NCBI GenBank assembly: GCA_963800505.1
Contig: CAWDBL010000021.1
Location: 1-64,000 of the forward strand
Origin: Fodinibacter sp963800505
GTDB taxonomy: Bacteria > Actinomycetota > Actinomycetes > Actinomycetales > Dermatophilaceae
Reading direction: 5' to 3'
DNA length: 64,000 nt
The notes beneath the pieces were generated by a model that made no database searches, had not been told where the DNA came from, and was given only the letters and a program-made list of their open reading frames with translations. Of the stretch, positions 53,820 through 63,079 are shown in pieces (position 1 is the stretch's first letter; each line of letters opens with the position of its first letter). The position numbers and the translations under genes were made by a program.

Positions 53820-55892
53820 TCAGCCGCGGTCGTCGGAGGCCGGCACGGTCTCGACGGCGGTCGGCACCGGTTCGCCGGATGCCGGCACCGCCGTCCCAGC
53901 GGTCGTGACCGGTTCGTCGCGGGCCACCTCGGCGAGCGACTCGTGCTGCTCGGTGCGTCGGCGAGCCCGGGCTGCCCGGCGCCGTCGCCACCAGAACGCG
54001 GCCCCGGCGAGCAGCAGCAGGAGCAGCACAGGCAGCGCGAGCCCGACCACCAGCGCGCGGTCCGACCGGCTGCTCACCTGGCCCGCCGCCGAGGTGGCCT
54101 GGGCGTACTCGCCCCGGTCGAGCAGCGCGGTCGCCTCCTCGGCCTGGCCCTGCACCCCCAGCACGGCCGCCCCGACCGCACTGAGCGGGTCGCGGCCCTG
54201 GGCGGCGGCGCGCTGGGCCGCCCCCACCGCCGTGATCGCGGCGGCCGCCTCCGGCAGCGTCGTTGCCAGGGCGGCGTACTGCTCGTCGCTCGCCGCGCGC
54301 TCGTAGGAGGCGCGCACGGCATCCGGCACCTCGATGCCGGCCCGCTCCGCCGCCGCCTGCACGGCGCTCGCGTCGGCCCCGAGCCCGGCCACCTGGGTGC
54401 GTACCTGCGCCGCGCGGGCGAAGTCCCAGTCGGTCATCGCGTCGCGCAGGCCCTCCGGTGGGAGCCAGGCGCCGTCGGCGGCATCGACCGTGGCGTAGGC
54501 CGTGCGGGCCGTCGCGCGCGGTGCCAGCGTGGCCCGTTCCTTCGGGGTGAGGGCCCAGCGCTGCACCACCTGCGCGGCATCCTTGACGCCCGCCCGGGTC
54601 TGGAGCAGGTCCAGCCAGCGCCTCCAGTCGGTGCGGCCGCCATTGGCGTCCTTGGTGCCGGCCGGGTCGTACGCGCGCTCCCCGCGGATGGCCGCGCTCA
54701 GCAGCGCCGACAGCCGGGGGTCGTCGAGCCGGCGGACCAGCGCGGTGGTCGCCGTGTAGGCCGCCGGGTAGGCGTAGTCGTCGACGCTCTCGGCCCGCTC
54801 GCTCGCCGACCCACCCCAGCTGTTGAGGGCGATGGCCCCCTTGGACCCGGGCGTGACCTTCGGGTGCTTCGCGGGGGTGCCTCCGGTGGCCTTGACGGCC
54901 CGCTCAGCGAGCACCTGGGCCAGCCCCTCCGAGATCCACCGCTGCTCGAAGCGGTCCTCGGACACCCAGGCGTGCGAGAGCTCGTGCAGCACCAGGTCGG
55001 CGTCGAGCTGCTCGCCGATGACGATCTCGTCGTCGGTGGCGTCGAACCACCCGTCGTAGCCGCGCAGCGTGGGCGAGGCGTCCTCCCGGATGCGCTCCAG
55101 CCCGCCCGGCCACGGGGCTCCGACGAGCTTCTCCAGGGCCGGGATGCCCTTGGTCACCTGGCCGGCCACGAACGTGCCCCACCTCGGGTCGTCCTGGAAG
55201 CCGTCGAGCTTGACCGAGACACCGTTGACCTCGACGGTGCGCTCGTCGGTGCGCTTCGGGTCGCGCAGCGACACGACGGCCCAGGACCCACCCTCGCCGG
55301 AGCTGGTGGTCATGGTCTGGGTGGTGGTGGCGCCCTGCTGCGTCGCGGCGAAGTCGTCGCTGGTCGCGTCGAAGGTCATCGACGTCGGTGCCACGACCTC
55401 GACCGTGTTGCGACCGGCATCCCCGACGCCGTAGACGGCGAAGCTCGCGTAGCCCGGCCCGACCCGGGTGCTGTCCTTGGCCCGCGGCTTCTCGCCCGGC
55501 ACCTGGAAGGTCAGCGTGATGGTGCGGCTGCGCCCGTAGAGCAGGTTGGGGAACGAGATGCGGGCCAGCCGGGTCGAGGGGTCGTCGCTGGCCTTGAGCG
55601 AGACCGACAGCGTCGACCCGCCACTGCGCGCGCGCAGCTTCGTCGCGCCGGCGGGCACCGGCACCGTGAACCCGTCGTAGTAGTAGAAGTACCCACCCCG
55701 GCTGGGCGTGGTGTTGCGCAGGTCGACGGTCACCGTGCCGGTGACCGTGGTCGCCTTGGCGTCGAGCACGTAGCGGCTGCGGCCCCCCACCGACAGCCCG
55801 TCGTCGGCCAGCGCCGGCTGCCCGACCAGCACCACACCCACCGCGAGCGCGACCGCCCAGGTGGCCCGTCGCCGCGTGCGTCCTGCCCCCAC
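53820..55892 (-). CDS. Secreted, membrane-anchored metallopeptidase-like protein
   Basis: A 690-residue protein. I chose the GTG with GGAGG seven bases upstream; the N-terminus RRRATWAVALAVGVVLVGQP is then a signal peptide (cut near ALAD). A beta-rich domain is followed by a gluzincin-type site: LVLHELSHAWVSE (HExxH) and WISEGLAQVLAE (third ligand Glu). A helical repeat domain and one C-terminal helix (ALVVGLALPVLLLLLLAGAA) with a basic tail anchor it. Zinc peptidase activity at the cell surface is likely; substrate unknown. Confidence 0.8.
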   Translation of the reverse strand: MGAGRTRRRATWAVALAVGVVLVGQPALADDGLSVGGRSRYVLDAKATTVTGTVTVDLRNTTPSRGGYFYYYDGFTVPVPAGATKLRARSGGSTLSVSLKASDDPSTRLARISFPNLLYGRSRTITLTFQVPGEKPRAKDSTRVGPGYASFAVYGVGDAGRNTVEVVAPTSMTFDATSDDFAATQQGATTTQTMTTSSGEGGSWAVVSLRDPKRTDERTVEVNGVSVKLDGFQDDPRWGTFVAGQVTKGIPALEKLVGAPWPGGLERIREDASPTLRGYDGWFDATDDEIVIGEQLDADLVLHELSHAWVSEDRFEQRWISEGLAQVLAERAVKATGGTPAKHPKVTPGSKGAIALNSWGGSASERAESVDDYAYPAAYTATTALVRRLDDPRLSALLSAAIRGERAYDPAGTKDANGGRTDWRRWLDLLQTRAGVKDAAQVVQRWALTPKERATLAPRATARTAYATVDAADGAWLPPEGLRDAMTDWDFARAAQVRTQVAGLGADASAVQAAAERAGIEVPDAVRASYERAASDEQYAALATTLPEAAAAITAVGAAQRAAAQGRDPLSAVGAAVLGVQGQAEEATALLDRGEYAQATSAAGQVSSRSDRALVVGLALPVLLLLLLAGAAFWWRRRRAARARRRTEQHESLAEVARDEPVTTAGTAVPASGEPVPTAVETVPASDDRG

Positions 55893-55992
55893 TGCTGGTC
55901 CTCCGTGCTCACCGCCGCCACTGCTCACGGCTCTGGCGAGCACTGTATGCCGGGTGGCTGGGTCGCGTCAGCCGGTCCGGGAGGCGCAGGGC

Positions 55993-56006
55993 TGCGAGAA
56001 CTCGCA
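55993..56006. repeat. Short palindrome TGCGAGAACTCGCA (copy 1)
   Basis: A 14-base perfect palindrome embedded in GGCTGCGAGAACTCGCAACC, between the peptidase-like and DUF305 genes. The same sequence in opposite orientation lies at 61395–61408. Confidence 0.7.
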
Positions 56007-56023
56007 ACCGACGGGCTCGCGGC

Positions 56024-56758
56024 TCAGGCCAGCCGGTCGAGCATCCCCTGCATCTGGGCGACCTGCTTGCCCTGGGTCGCGTAGATCTCGGCCGCCGTCT
56101 CCTCGACGAGCGGGTCGGCGGTGTTCGGGGCCTGCTGGTCGACCATCGCCAGGGCGCCCTGGTGGTGCCGGATCATCAGCGACAGGAAGAGCCGGTCGGC
56201 CTCGACCCCGGTCGCGGCGGCGAGGGCGGTGAGGTCGTCCGCGCTGGCCATCCCCGGCATGGCGTGCGAGCCGTGGTCGGTGAGGTTGGGGTTGGTGGCC
56301 TCCGGGGGCACGTCCTGCCCCCGGCCGCGCAGCCACGCCGACATCGCGGCGATCTCGGGCTCCTGCTCGTCGCCGATCCGCGAAGCGAGCGACTTCACCT
56401 GCTGGTCGGTGAGCTCGGGCAGCACCGAGCGCACCATGACCAGCGCCTGCGCGTGGTGCACGATCATCTCCTGGTAGAACCGGGCGTCCGTTGCGGAGGC
56501 GGTGGCCTGGGTGGTCGGCACCGCCGCGGAGCCGGTGAGGGTCGCGTTGGGCTCTCCGGGCCGGCCGGGCTGAAGCACGGGGACGTCGGGGCTGCTGGCC
56601 GTCACGGCCGGCAACGCGGCGTCATCACCCGTGCAGCCACCGAGGCCGACGGCGAGGATGCCGCAGGCCGCGAGGGCGGTGACGCGAGCCGCCAGGGCCG
56701 CGCGCGCGGTGCCCGGGGGGCGCGACGCGAGTGGCCGGAGACGTCGAGAGGCAGCCAT
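56024..56758 (-). CDS. DUF305 lipoprotein
   Basis: A 244-residue protein with a basic N-terminus, hydrophobic segment and lipobox VGLGGC (Cys42). Two DUF305 units each carry the HH motif: FYQEMIVHHAQALVMVRSVL and FLSLMIRHHQGALAMVDQQA. These ferritin-like helical proteins are often linked to copper or redox stress, but no metal system is next to it. The C-terminal helix ends VAQMQGMLDRLA. Divergent from the LVIVD gene. Confidence 0.9.
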   Translation of the reverse strand: MAASRRLRPLASRPPGTARAALAARVTALAACGILAVGLGGCTGDDAALPAVTASSPDVPVLQPGRPGEPNATLTGSAAVPTTQATASATDARFYQEMIVHHAQALVMVRSVLPELTDQQVKSLASRIGDEQEPEIAAMSAWLRGRGQDVPPEATNPNLTDHGSHAMPGMASADDLTALAAATGVEADRLFLSLMIRHHQGALAMVDQQAPNTADPLVEETAAEIYATQGKQVAQMQGMLDRLA

Positions 56759-56971
56759 CGCGTCACTGTAACCCGTTGATCCGCACCCGTTTCCCGACGG
56801 TGCAGATGCTGGCGGGACCTTTGCCAACATCGCCGAACCTGTGCGAACTCTTTGCATCCGCTATTCCTTTTCGCGCCCACCGCCGGTGCACAGTGACGGA
56901 ACCCACACCCTTTGCCAGGACCCGTGGCGTCGACCGGCGACCGGGTCTCGGCCAACCACAACGAGGTGGAC

Positions 56972-58357
56972 ATGAGACGGTACGCACGCTTTGCGGCAGT
57001 GACCGCAGGCGCCCTGCTGGCCCTGGTCGGAGGGGTCTCCGGGGCCTCCGCCCGCGACGGAGTAGGGCTCAGTGGCACCCAGCTGAAGCCCGACCAGGTC
57101 GGGCGCAGCGCCAACATCAAGCACGTCAGCAACACACCGCACCTGGGCCCGTTCGCGGGTCAGTTCGGCACCGACATCGCCTTCAAGGGCAACCTGGCCT
57201 TCGTCGGCAACTACCAGGGCTTCATCGTCTACGACGTCAGGAACCCGCAGCAGCCCAGGACCCTGGCCCAGGTCAACTGCCCGGGCTCGCAGAACGACAT
57301 CACCGTCTCCGGGCGGCTGCTCTACCTGTCCACCGACTCCTCGCGCAGCGACTCGTCGTGCTCCTCGACGAGCCTGAGCGCCACGAACAAGGACGCGTGG
57401 GAGGGCATCAAGGTCTTCGACATCTCCGACCCCCGCAACCCGCGCTACGTCAAGGCGGTCGAGACCGCCTGTGGCTCGCACACCAACACCCTGGTGCCCG
57501 GCCGCGGCGTCGACTACATCTACGTCTCGAGCTACTCCCCGTCGGCCGCGTTCCCCGACTGCCAGCCGCCGCACGACGCCATCTCGATCGTGAAGATCCC
57601 GAAGTCGGCTCCCGAGCTGGCGGCCGTGGTCGCCACGCCGAACCTGTTCCCCGACGGCGGCAACCCCGGCGGCAACGGCTCCTCGACCACGACCGGGTGC
57701 CACGACATCACCGCCTTCCCGGTGCTCAAGATCGCCGCCGGCGCCTGCATGGGTGACGGGGTCATCATGGACATCTCGAACCCGGAGGCGCCCAAGGTGG
57801 TCGAGCGGGTCACCGACACCACGAACTTCGCGTTCTGGCACTCGGCGACCTTCAACAGCAACGGCACCAAGGTCGTGTTCACCGACGAGCTCGGTGGTGG
57901 CGGCGCCGCGACCTGCAACGCGCAGACCGGCCCGACCCGCGGGGCGAACGCGATCTACGACCTCGGTTCCGACCGCCAGCTGACCTTCCGGTCGTACTTC
58001 AAGATCCCGCGCCACCAGGGCAGCACCGAGAACTGCGTCGCCCACAACGGCTCGCTCGTGCCGGTCAAGGGTCGTGACGTGATGGTGCAGTCCTGGTACC
58101 AGGGCGGCGTCTCGCTGTGGGAGTTCACCGACTCCGGCGCCCCCCGCGAGCTCGGCTGGTTCGAGCGCGGACCGCTCGAGCCGGCGAACGTCGGCGGCTC
58201 GTGGTCGGCGTACTACTACAACGGCTACGTCTACAGCTCCGACATCCAGAAGGGCTTCGACGTGCTGCAGCTGAAGGAGCAGAGCCTGAAGAAGGCGGCC
58301 AAGGTGCGGCTCGACTCGCTCAACCCGCAGTCGCAGCCGGTCTACCCGCTGCGCTGA
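56972..58357 (+). CDS. Secreted LVIVD-repeat protein
   Basis: A 461-residue exported protein with an N-terminal signal peptide (RFAAVTAGALLALVGGVSGA, cut near SARD). Repeated LVIVD-type blades are visible: GNYQGFIVYDVRNPQQPRTL, IKVFDISDPRNPRYVKAV and VIMDISNPEAPKVVERV. Together they form a beta-propeller-like fold. Function unknown, perhaps surface adhesion or scaffolding. GAGGTGGA lies well placed before the ATG. The 213-base divergent region before it contains no other feature. Confidence 0.88.
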   Translation: MRRYARFAAVTAGALLALVGGVSGASARDGVGLSGTQLKPDQVGRSANIKHVSNTPHLGPFAGQFGTDIAFKGNLAFVGNYQGFIVYDVRNPQQPRTLAQVNCPGSQNDITVSGRLLYLSTDSSRSDSSCSSTSLSATNKDAWEGIKVFDISDPRNPRYVKAVETACGSHTNTLVPGRGVDYIYVSSYSPSAAFPDCQPPHDAISIVKIPKSAPELAAVVATPNLFPDGGNPGGNGSSTTTGCHDITAFPVLKIAAGACMGDGVIMDISNPEAPKVVERVTDTTNFAFWHSATFNSNGTKVVFTDELGGGGAATCNAQTGPTRGANAIYDLGSDRQLTFRSYFKIPRHQGSTENCVAHNGSLVPVKGRDVMVQSWYQGGVSLWEFTDSGAPRELGWFERGPLEPANVGGSWSAYYYNGYVYSSDIQKGFDVLQLKEQSLKKAAKVRLDSLNPQSQPVYPLR

Positions 58358-58397
58358 CGCAAGGACCCACCCTCGGCACCCTGCAGCCGCGCGTGGA

Positions 58398-58436
58398 GGA
58401 CCGGCCCGCTCCCGTCGTCCGGGGGCGGGCCGGTCC
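58398..58436. terminator. Bidirectional-type hairpin between LVIVD and MOSC genes
   Basis: GACCGGCCCGC pairs with GCGGGCCGGTC, extended by flanking bases, between two convergent genes. It can serve both directions. Confidence 0.65.
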
Positions 58437-58500
58437 GTGTGCTCAGGGGAGGGACCGCACGCGCTCGGGTCCCTGTCCGCGGGTCACGGTGCTCGGGTCG

Positions 58501-59154
58501 TCAGGGGCGGTTCACGGTCACCGGGTCACCGGGGCGCACCCGTCCCGGCACGACGACGCGGGCGTTGAGGCCGCGCAACCGCATCGGCCGGCCGATCGGG
58601 CCGTTGACGAACCGCATCGCCTCGGCCCCGAAGCGCTCGACGAACTTGGCGCACCCGGTGTGCGGCGCCTCGGTCACCTCGATGACGGCGCCGCGCACCG
58701 ACGGCTCGCCGATGGTGAGCCGAGTGCCGGCGGGCAGGTTGTCGTGCGAGAGGTCCAGGTCGAGGTAGAGCTGGTCTCCGGCCAGCGGGCGGCGCGCCGG
58801 GTCGACCGCGAGGAACGCGACCATCCGCGCGCTCATCACGTTGAGCTGCATGTCGGGGTGCGGGCCGCCGTCCGGCGTGCGGCTGCTGCCGCGCTCGGAC
58901 CAGGTGTCACCGACCAGGCCGAGCACGAGGTCGAGCTCGCCCTCGTCGAGCACCTCGCGCTCTCCGATGGCCGGTCGGCGCACGAGCAGCTTCAGCGTGC
59001 CGACGTCGCGCGGGGCGTGGAGCAGCTGGGGCACGAAGGCCGCCAGCTCCTCGGGGGTGCGGTGCACCGGCACCGCCGGCGGTGGCGTCGCCGACCCCGG
59101 CGTCGGCACCGGCATCCGATCGGCGTGCTGCCCGGCCTTGGCGGTGGTGGTCAT
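58501..59154 (-). CDS. MOSC domain protein
   Basis: A 217-residue protein with a MOSC (molybdenum cofactor sulfurase C-terminal) domain: GDTWSERGSSRTPDGGPHPD, MQLNVMSARMVAFLA, and the conserved cysteine in TEAPHTGCAKFVERFG. Members bind molybdenum cofactor or carry sulfur; stand-alone forms of this type are uncharacterised. CTGGAGA precedes the ATG. It converges on the LVIVD gene and shares no operon with mutY, which is 144 bases away. Confidence 0.88.
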   Translation of the reverse strand: MTTTAKAGQHADRMPVPTPGSATPPPAVPVHRTPEELAAFVPQLLHAPRDVGTLKLLVRRPAIGEREVLDEGELDLVLGLVGDTWSERGSSRTPDGGPHPDMQLNVMSARMVAFLAVDPARRPLAGDQLYLDLDLSHDNLPAGTRLTIGEPSVRGAVIEVTEAPHTGCAKFVERFGAEAMRFVNGPIGRPMRLRGLNARVVVPGRVRPGDPVTVNRP

Positions 59155-59298
59155 GTCTCCAGTGTGAAGCGGCTGCGAACCCTGGCGCACGGCCTTCCAA
59201 CCCGCGAACGCGTCACACTTTCCCTACGAGCAGCCGCCGTATTCGGATGCCGACGGCGTGTTGCCTGGTTGCTCCGAGGGAAAGTCGGGGAGGAGCGG

Positions 59299-60204
59299 TC
59301 AGGTGGGAAGACGGAAGCGGCCTCGCCCGGCAGGCTCGAGCAGGCCGTCCTCGATGAGCGAGGCGAGGCAGCGCTCGACCTGCGCCGGGTCGGGCCCGGC
59401 CGCCTCGAGCGAGGCCCGGGCCAGCGGTCCCGGGCTCTCGCGCAGCAGCTGGAGCACCGACCCCCGCACCTGGCGGTCGGTGCCGTGCCACGCCTGGCCG
59501 CGGCGGGGCGCGCCCTCGTGGGCGGGGCGGCCGGCGGCCACCCAGGCGCACAGGTCGAGCACCGGGCAGCGCTCGCAGCTCGGCGAGCGGGCCTGGCAGA
59601 CCAGGGCCCCGAGCTCCATGACGGCGACGTTCCAGGTGGCCGAGGTGGCCGGGTCGTCGGGCACGAGGGATGCCGCGAGCGCCGACTCGGCCGTGGTCAG
59701 CGCCGGTGCGGCGTGCTCGCGGCCCTCGACCACGCGCACCAGCACCCGCCGCACGTTGGTGTCGACGACGACGCTGCGCCGCCCGAAGGCGAACGCCGCC
59801 ACGGCGGCCGCGGTGTAGGCGCCCACGCCCGGCAGCGCCCGCAGCGCGTCCTCGGCATCCGGCACCGTGCCCCCGTGCCGCTCGACGACGGCGATCGCGG
59901 CCTCACGCAGCCGCAGGGCCCGCCGCGGGTAGCCCAGCCGGCCCCACGCCCGCACCACCTCGCCGGGCGACTCCGCCGCGAGGTCGGCCGGGGTGGGCCA
60001 GCGCGCCATCCACTGGCGCCAGACCGGCTCGACGCGGGCCACCGGGGTCTGGTGCGACATGACCTCGGAGACCAGCACCCCCCACGGGGTGCACGACGGG
60101 TCGCGCCACGGCAGCGGGCGGGCGTTGACGGCATACCAGTCGAGAACGCGCTCGCGCAGCAGCGCCGGGCTGGGGGCCGCGGGCAGGCGGCGCCGGTCGG
60201 ACAC
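59299..60204 (-). CDS. mutY: A/G-specific adenine glycosylase
   Basis: A 301-residue DNA repair glycosylase that removes adenine opposite 8-oxoguanine. LPWRDPSCTPWGVLVSEVM holds the catalytic Glu, LPGVGAYTAAAVAAFAFG is the helix-hairpin-helix and VVVDTNVRRVL the catalytic Asp. The iron-sulfur cysteines follow in CQARSPSCERCPVLDLC. GTG start. The C-terminal MutT-like 8-oxoG recognition domain seems absent and is replaced by a short winged-helix-like segment (GSVLQLLRESPGPLARASLE), as in other short actinobacterial MutY proteins. It follows disA by 11 bases. Confidence 0.94.
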   Translation of the reverse strand: MSDRRRLPAAPSPALLRERVLDWYAVNARPLPWRDPSCTPWGVLVSEVMSHQTPVARVEPVWRQWMARWPTPADLAAESPGEVVRAWGRLGYPRRALRLREAAIAVVERHGGTVPDAEDALRALPGVGAYTAAAVAAFAFGRRSVVVDTNVRRVLVRVVEGREHAAPALTTAESALAASLVPDDPATSATWNVAVMELGALVCQARSPSCERCPVLDLCAWVAAGRPAHEGAPRRGQAWHGTDRQVRGSVLQLLRESPGPLARASLEAAGPDPAQVERCLASLIEDGLLEPAGRGRFRLPT

Positions 60205-60215
60205 GGGAGTGCGGG

Positions 60216-61298
60216 TCAGACGTAGCGCTCGAGGATGCTCGACTCGGCCAGGCGCGACAGGCCCTCGCGCACGAGCCGGGCCCGGCCCTCACCGACGCCG
60301 TCGACGTCCATCAGGTCGTCGATGTTGGCGGCGAGCAGCTTCTGCAGGCTGGTGAAGTGCTCCACCAGGCGGTCGACGATGGCGCCGGGCAGGCGCGGCA
60401 CCTTGCTCAGCAGACGGTGGCCGAGCGGGCTGACCGACGAGTCGAGCGAGTCGCCGACGATCGTGAAGCCGATGGCCCGGGCGCCCGCGGCGGGGTCGAG
60501 CAGCTCGGTGGAGTCGATGGCCTCGAGGTTGGCGATGGCCTCCTCGAGCGAGAAGGCGGCCTTGGCCTCGGGCAGGTAGTCGCGGATGACCAGGCCGAGG
60601 TCGTCGGACAGGCCGCCGGTGAGCTCCTCGAGCTGGAGGCTGAGCAGGCGGCCGTCGGTGCCGAGCTGCACGACGTACTCGGCGATCTCGTCCTTGATGC
60701 GGCGCACCATCTCGAGGCGCTGCAGCACGTTGGCGACGTCGCGCACGGTGACGAGGTCCTCGATCTCGAGCGCGGACAGGGTGCCGGTGACCTCGTCGAG
60801 GCGCGACTTGTAGCGCTCGAGGGTCTGCAGGGCCTGGTTGGCGCGCGACAGGATGGCGCTGGAGTCCTCGAGCACCACCCGGCGACCGGCGATGTAGAGG
60901 GCGATGATGCGCATCGACTGGCTCACCGAGATCACCGGGAAGCCGGTCTGCTTGGCCACCCGCTCGGCGGTGCGGTGCCGGGTGCCCGACTCGCTGGTCT
61001 CGATGCGGGGGTCGGGCACCAGCTGGGTTGCGGCGCGCAGGATGCGGGTGACCTCGCGGTCGCAGACGATGCCGCCGTCCATCTTCGCCAGCTCGCGCAG
61101 GCGGGTGGCGGAGAACTCGATGTCCAGCGGGAAGCCCCCGGTGGACACCGTCTCGACGACCTTGTCGTTGCCGAGCACGATGAGCGCACCGGTGCGGCCC
61201 CGCAGGATCCGCTCGAGGCCGTCGCGCAGCTCGGTGCCCGGAGCGACCGCGGCGAGCGTGGCGCGCACGAGCTCGTCGTCGCTCTGCAGGGTGGGCAC
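60216..61298 (-). CDS. disA: DNA integrity scanning diadenylate cyclase DisA
   Basis: A 360-residue octameric enzyme that makes cyclic di-AMP from two ATP and is inhibited at branched DNA. The DAC domain has GALIVLGNDKVVE, MDGGIV (Asp74-Gly-Gly76) and SGTRHRTAER (Arg107-His-Arg109). A coiled linker and C-terminal RuvA-like HhH (IDDLMDVDGVGEGRARLVRE) follow. The usual active-site motif DGA is DGG here. GGAGA precedes the GTG. It lies between radA and mutY, all leftward, as in other actinobacteria. Confidence 0.95.
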   Translation of the reverse strand: MPTLQSDDELVRATLAAVAPGTELRDGLERILRGRTGALIVLGNDKVVETVSTGGFPLDIEFSATRLRELAKMDGGIVCDREVTRILRAATQLVPDPRIETSESGTRHRTAERVAKQTGFPVISVSQSMRIIALYIAGRRVVLEDSSAILSRANQALQTLERYKSRLDEVTGTLSALEIEDLVTVRDVANVLQRLEMVRRIKDEIAEYVVQLGTDGRLLSLQLEELTGGLSDDLGLVIRDYLPEAKAAFSLEEAIANLEAIDSTELLDPAAGARAIGFTIVGDSLDSSVSPLGHRLLSKVPRLPGAIVDRLVEHFTSLQKLLAANIDDLMDVDGVGEGRARLVREGLSRLAESSILERYV

Positions 61299-61394
61299 AT
61301 CGTCTCCGTCGGTATGGGTCCCCGGGCCGGGGAGTCCACGGCCAGTGAGGGCATCCTATCGGGGCGCCGCCACACGGCGCTGCGCGCTCCAGGC

Positions 61395-61408
61395 TGCGAG
61401 TTCTCGCA
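61395..61408. repeat. Short palindrome TGCGAGTTCTCGCA (copy 2)
   Basis: Same 14-base palindrome as at 55993, with matching flanks (GGC on the left, AC on the right), in the gap between radA and disA. Confidence 0.7.
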
Positions 61409-61420
61409 ACTCCAGCCGGC

Positions 61421-62821
61421 TCAGCCGGCCTGGAGCAGGCCTCGGGTGACGGCCTGCGCCACCGTGTCGGCCTCGAGCACCCGGATGCCGGCCGGCACCG
61501 GACCGCCGCCGAGCACCCCCGGCGGCACGACCGCCCGGGTGAAGCCGAGGCGGTGCGCCTCGGCGAGGCGGCGGTGGGCGCCGGTGACCGGCCGGATCTC
61601 GCCGGCCAGGCCGACCTCGCCGAAGGCGATGGTGCCGGCCGGCAGCGGCCGCTCGGTGATGGCCCCGGCCAGGGCCAGGCTGATGGCCAGGTCGGCGGCC
61701 GGCTCGGTGAGGCGCACTCCTCCGACGGTGGACAGGTAGGCGTCGCTGCCGCCGATCGGGGCGTTGGCCCGCTTGTCGAGCACGGCCAGGATCATGTTGA
61801 CCCGGGCCGAGTCGAGCCCGGAGGTGGCCCGGCGGGGCGTGGCGAGGGTGGACTTGGTGACCAGGGCCTGCACCTCGGTGACCAGCGGGCGGCGCCCCTC
61901 GAGGGTGACCGTGACGCAGGTGCCGGCGACCTCGGTGGTGCGCCCGGACAGGAAGAGCCCGCTGGGGTCGGTGAGCCCCACGATGCCGATGTCGGACAGG
62001 TCGAAGCAGCCGACCTCGTCGGTGGGGCCGTACCGGTTCTTGACCGCCCGCACCAGCCGAAGCCGGGAGTGCCGGTCGCCCTCGAACTGCACGACGACGT
62101 CGACGAGGTGCTCGAGCACCCGGGGCCCGGCGATCGAGCCGTCCTTGGTGACGTGCCCGACGAGCAGCACGGCGATGCCACGCGCCTTGGCCACCTGGAT
62201 CAGGGACGCCGCGACCTCGCGGACCTGGCTGACGTTGCCGGCCGAGCCCTCGACCTCGGCGCTGCTGATGGTCTGCACCGAGTCGACGACGACGAGCTCG
62301 GGCTCGAGGGCGTCGATCTGGCCGAGCACGGTCGCGAGGTCGGTCTCGCTGGCGAGGTAGAGGGTGCGGGCCATCGCCTCGATGCGCTCGGCGCGGGTGC
62401 GCACCTGCGCCGCGGACTCCTCGCCGCTGACGTAGAGCACCCGCCGCTCACCGTGCTCGCCGGACCGGGCCGCTCGGGCGGCGACGTCGAGCAACAGCGT
62501 GGACTTGCCGATGCCGGGCTCGCCCGCCACGAGCACCACCGCGCCGGGCACGATGCCGCCGCCGAGCACCCGGTCGAACTCGGGCACGCCGGTGGGGCGC
62601 GCCACCGCGCGGCGGACGTCGACCTCGCCGATCGGGATGGCGGGGCGCTCGACCGCCGTGGCGGCGGTGGTGCGCACGGTGGCCGCCCCCACCTCGGCCA
62701 CGCTGCCCCAGGCCTGGCACTCGCCGCAGCGCCCGACCCACTTCACGGCCTGCCACCCGCACTCGCTGCAGCGGAAGGTGGCGCTCGTGCGGGTGCTGCG
62801 TCGCGCGGTGGAGGATGCCAT
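61421..62821 (-). CDS. radA: DNA repair protein RadA (Sms)
   Basis: A 466-residue RecA-like helicase that helps branch migration in recombination. N-terminal C4 zinc finger (FRCSECGWQAVKWVGRCGEC), Walker A GEPGIGKSTLLLDV, the RadA-specific KNRYG motif in VRAVKNRYGPTDEVG, and a C-terminal Lon-like domain (STVGGVRLTEPAADLA). TACCTT ends seven bases before the ATG with no Shine-Dalgarno, so it is probably leaderless. disA follows 122 bases downstream on the same strand. Confidence 0.96.
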   Translation of the reverse strand: MASSTARRSTRTSATFRCSECGWQAVKWVGRCGECQAWGSVAEVGAATVRTTAATAVERPAIPIGEVDVRRAVARPTGVPEFDRVLGGGIVPGAVVLVAGEPGIGKSTLLLDVAARAARSGEHGERRVLYVSGEESAAQVRTRAERIEAMARTLYLASETDLATVLGQIDALEPELVVVDSVQTISSAEVEGSAGNVSQVREVAASLIQVAKARGIAVLLVGHVTKDGSIAGPRVLEHLVDVVVQFEGDRHSRLRLVRAVKNRYGPTDEVGCFDLSDIGIVGLTDPSGLFLSGRTTEVAGTCVTVTLEGRRPLVTEVQALVTKSTLATPRRATSGLDSARVNMILAVLDKRANAPIGGSDAYLSTVGGVRLTEPAADLAISLALAGAITERPLPAGTIAFGEVGLAGEIRPVTGAHRRLAEAHRLGFTRAVVPPGVLGGGPVPAGIRVLEADTVAQAVTRGLLQAG

Positions 62822-62890
62822 GGCGCCCAAGGTATGCCGCCGCACTGACACGACGTCCGAGGCGCGACCGGCCGCTGAGCGGCATCCCCG

Positions 62891-63004
62891 AGCTGGGTGC
62901 TGGAACGGTCGCTGGGGCAGCCACCTCAGCACCCAACCCTGGATGCTGTTGGAGTTGGGTGCTGGAATGGTCGCTGGGGCAGCCACCTCAGCACCCAACC
63001 CTGG
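62891..63004. repeat. Duplicated 52-bp hairpin repeat (period 62) upstream of radA
   Basis: Copies at 62891–62942 and 62953–63004 differ at few positions. Each carries TGGGTGCTG and its complement CAGCACCCA around an inner GCTG-GGG-CAGC palindrome. They lie between radA and the rplI terminator. Confidence 0.85.
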
Positions 63005-63026
63005 GATGGCGGGATACCGGACACGA

Positions 63027-63062
63027 CGAGGCCCCCGGACCGTGGACGGTCCGGGGGCCTCG
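63027..63062 (-). terminator. rplI operon terminator
   Basis: CGAGGCCCCCGGACCG and CGGTCCGGGGGCCTCG pair perfectly (16 bp) around a 4-base loop, 18 bases past the rplI stop. Confidence 0.8.
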
Positions 63063-63079
63063 TGCGGCGACGGCTGGTG

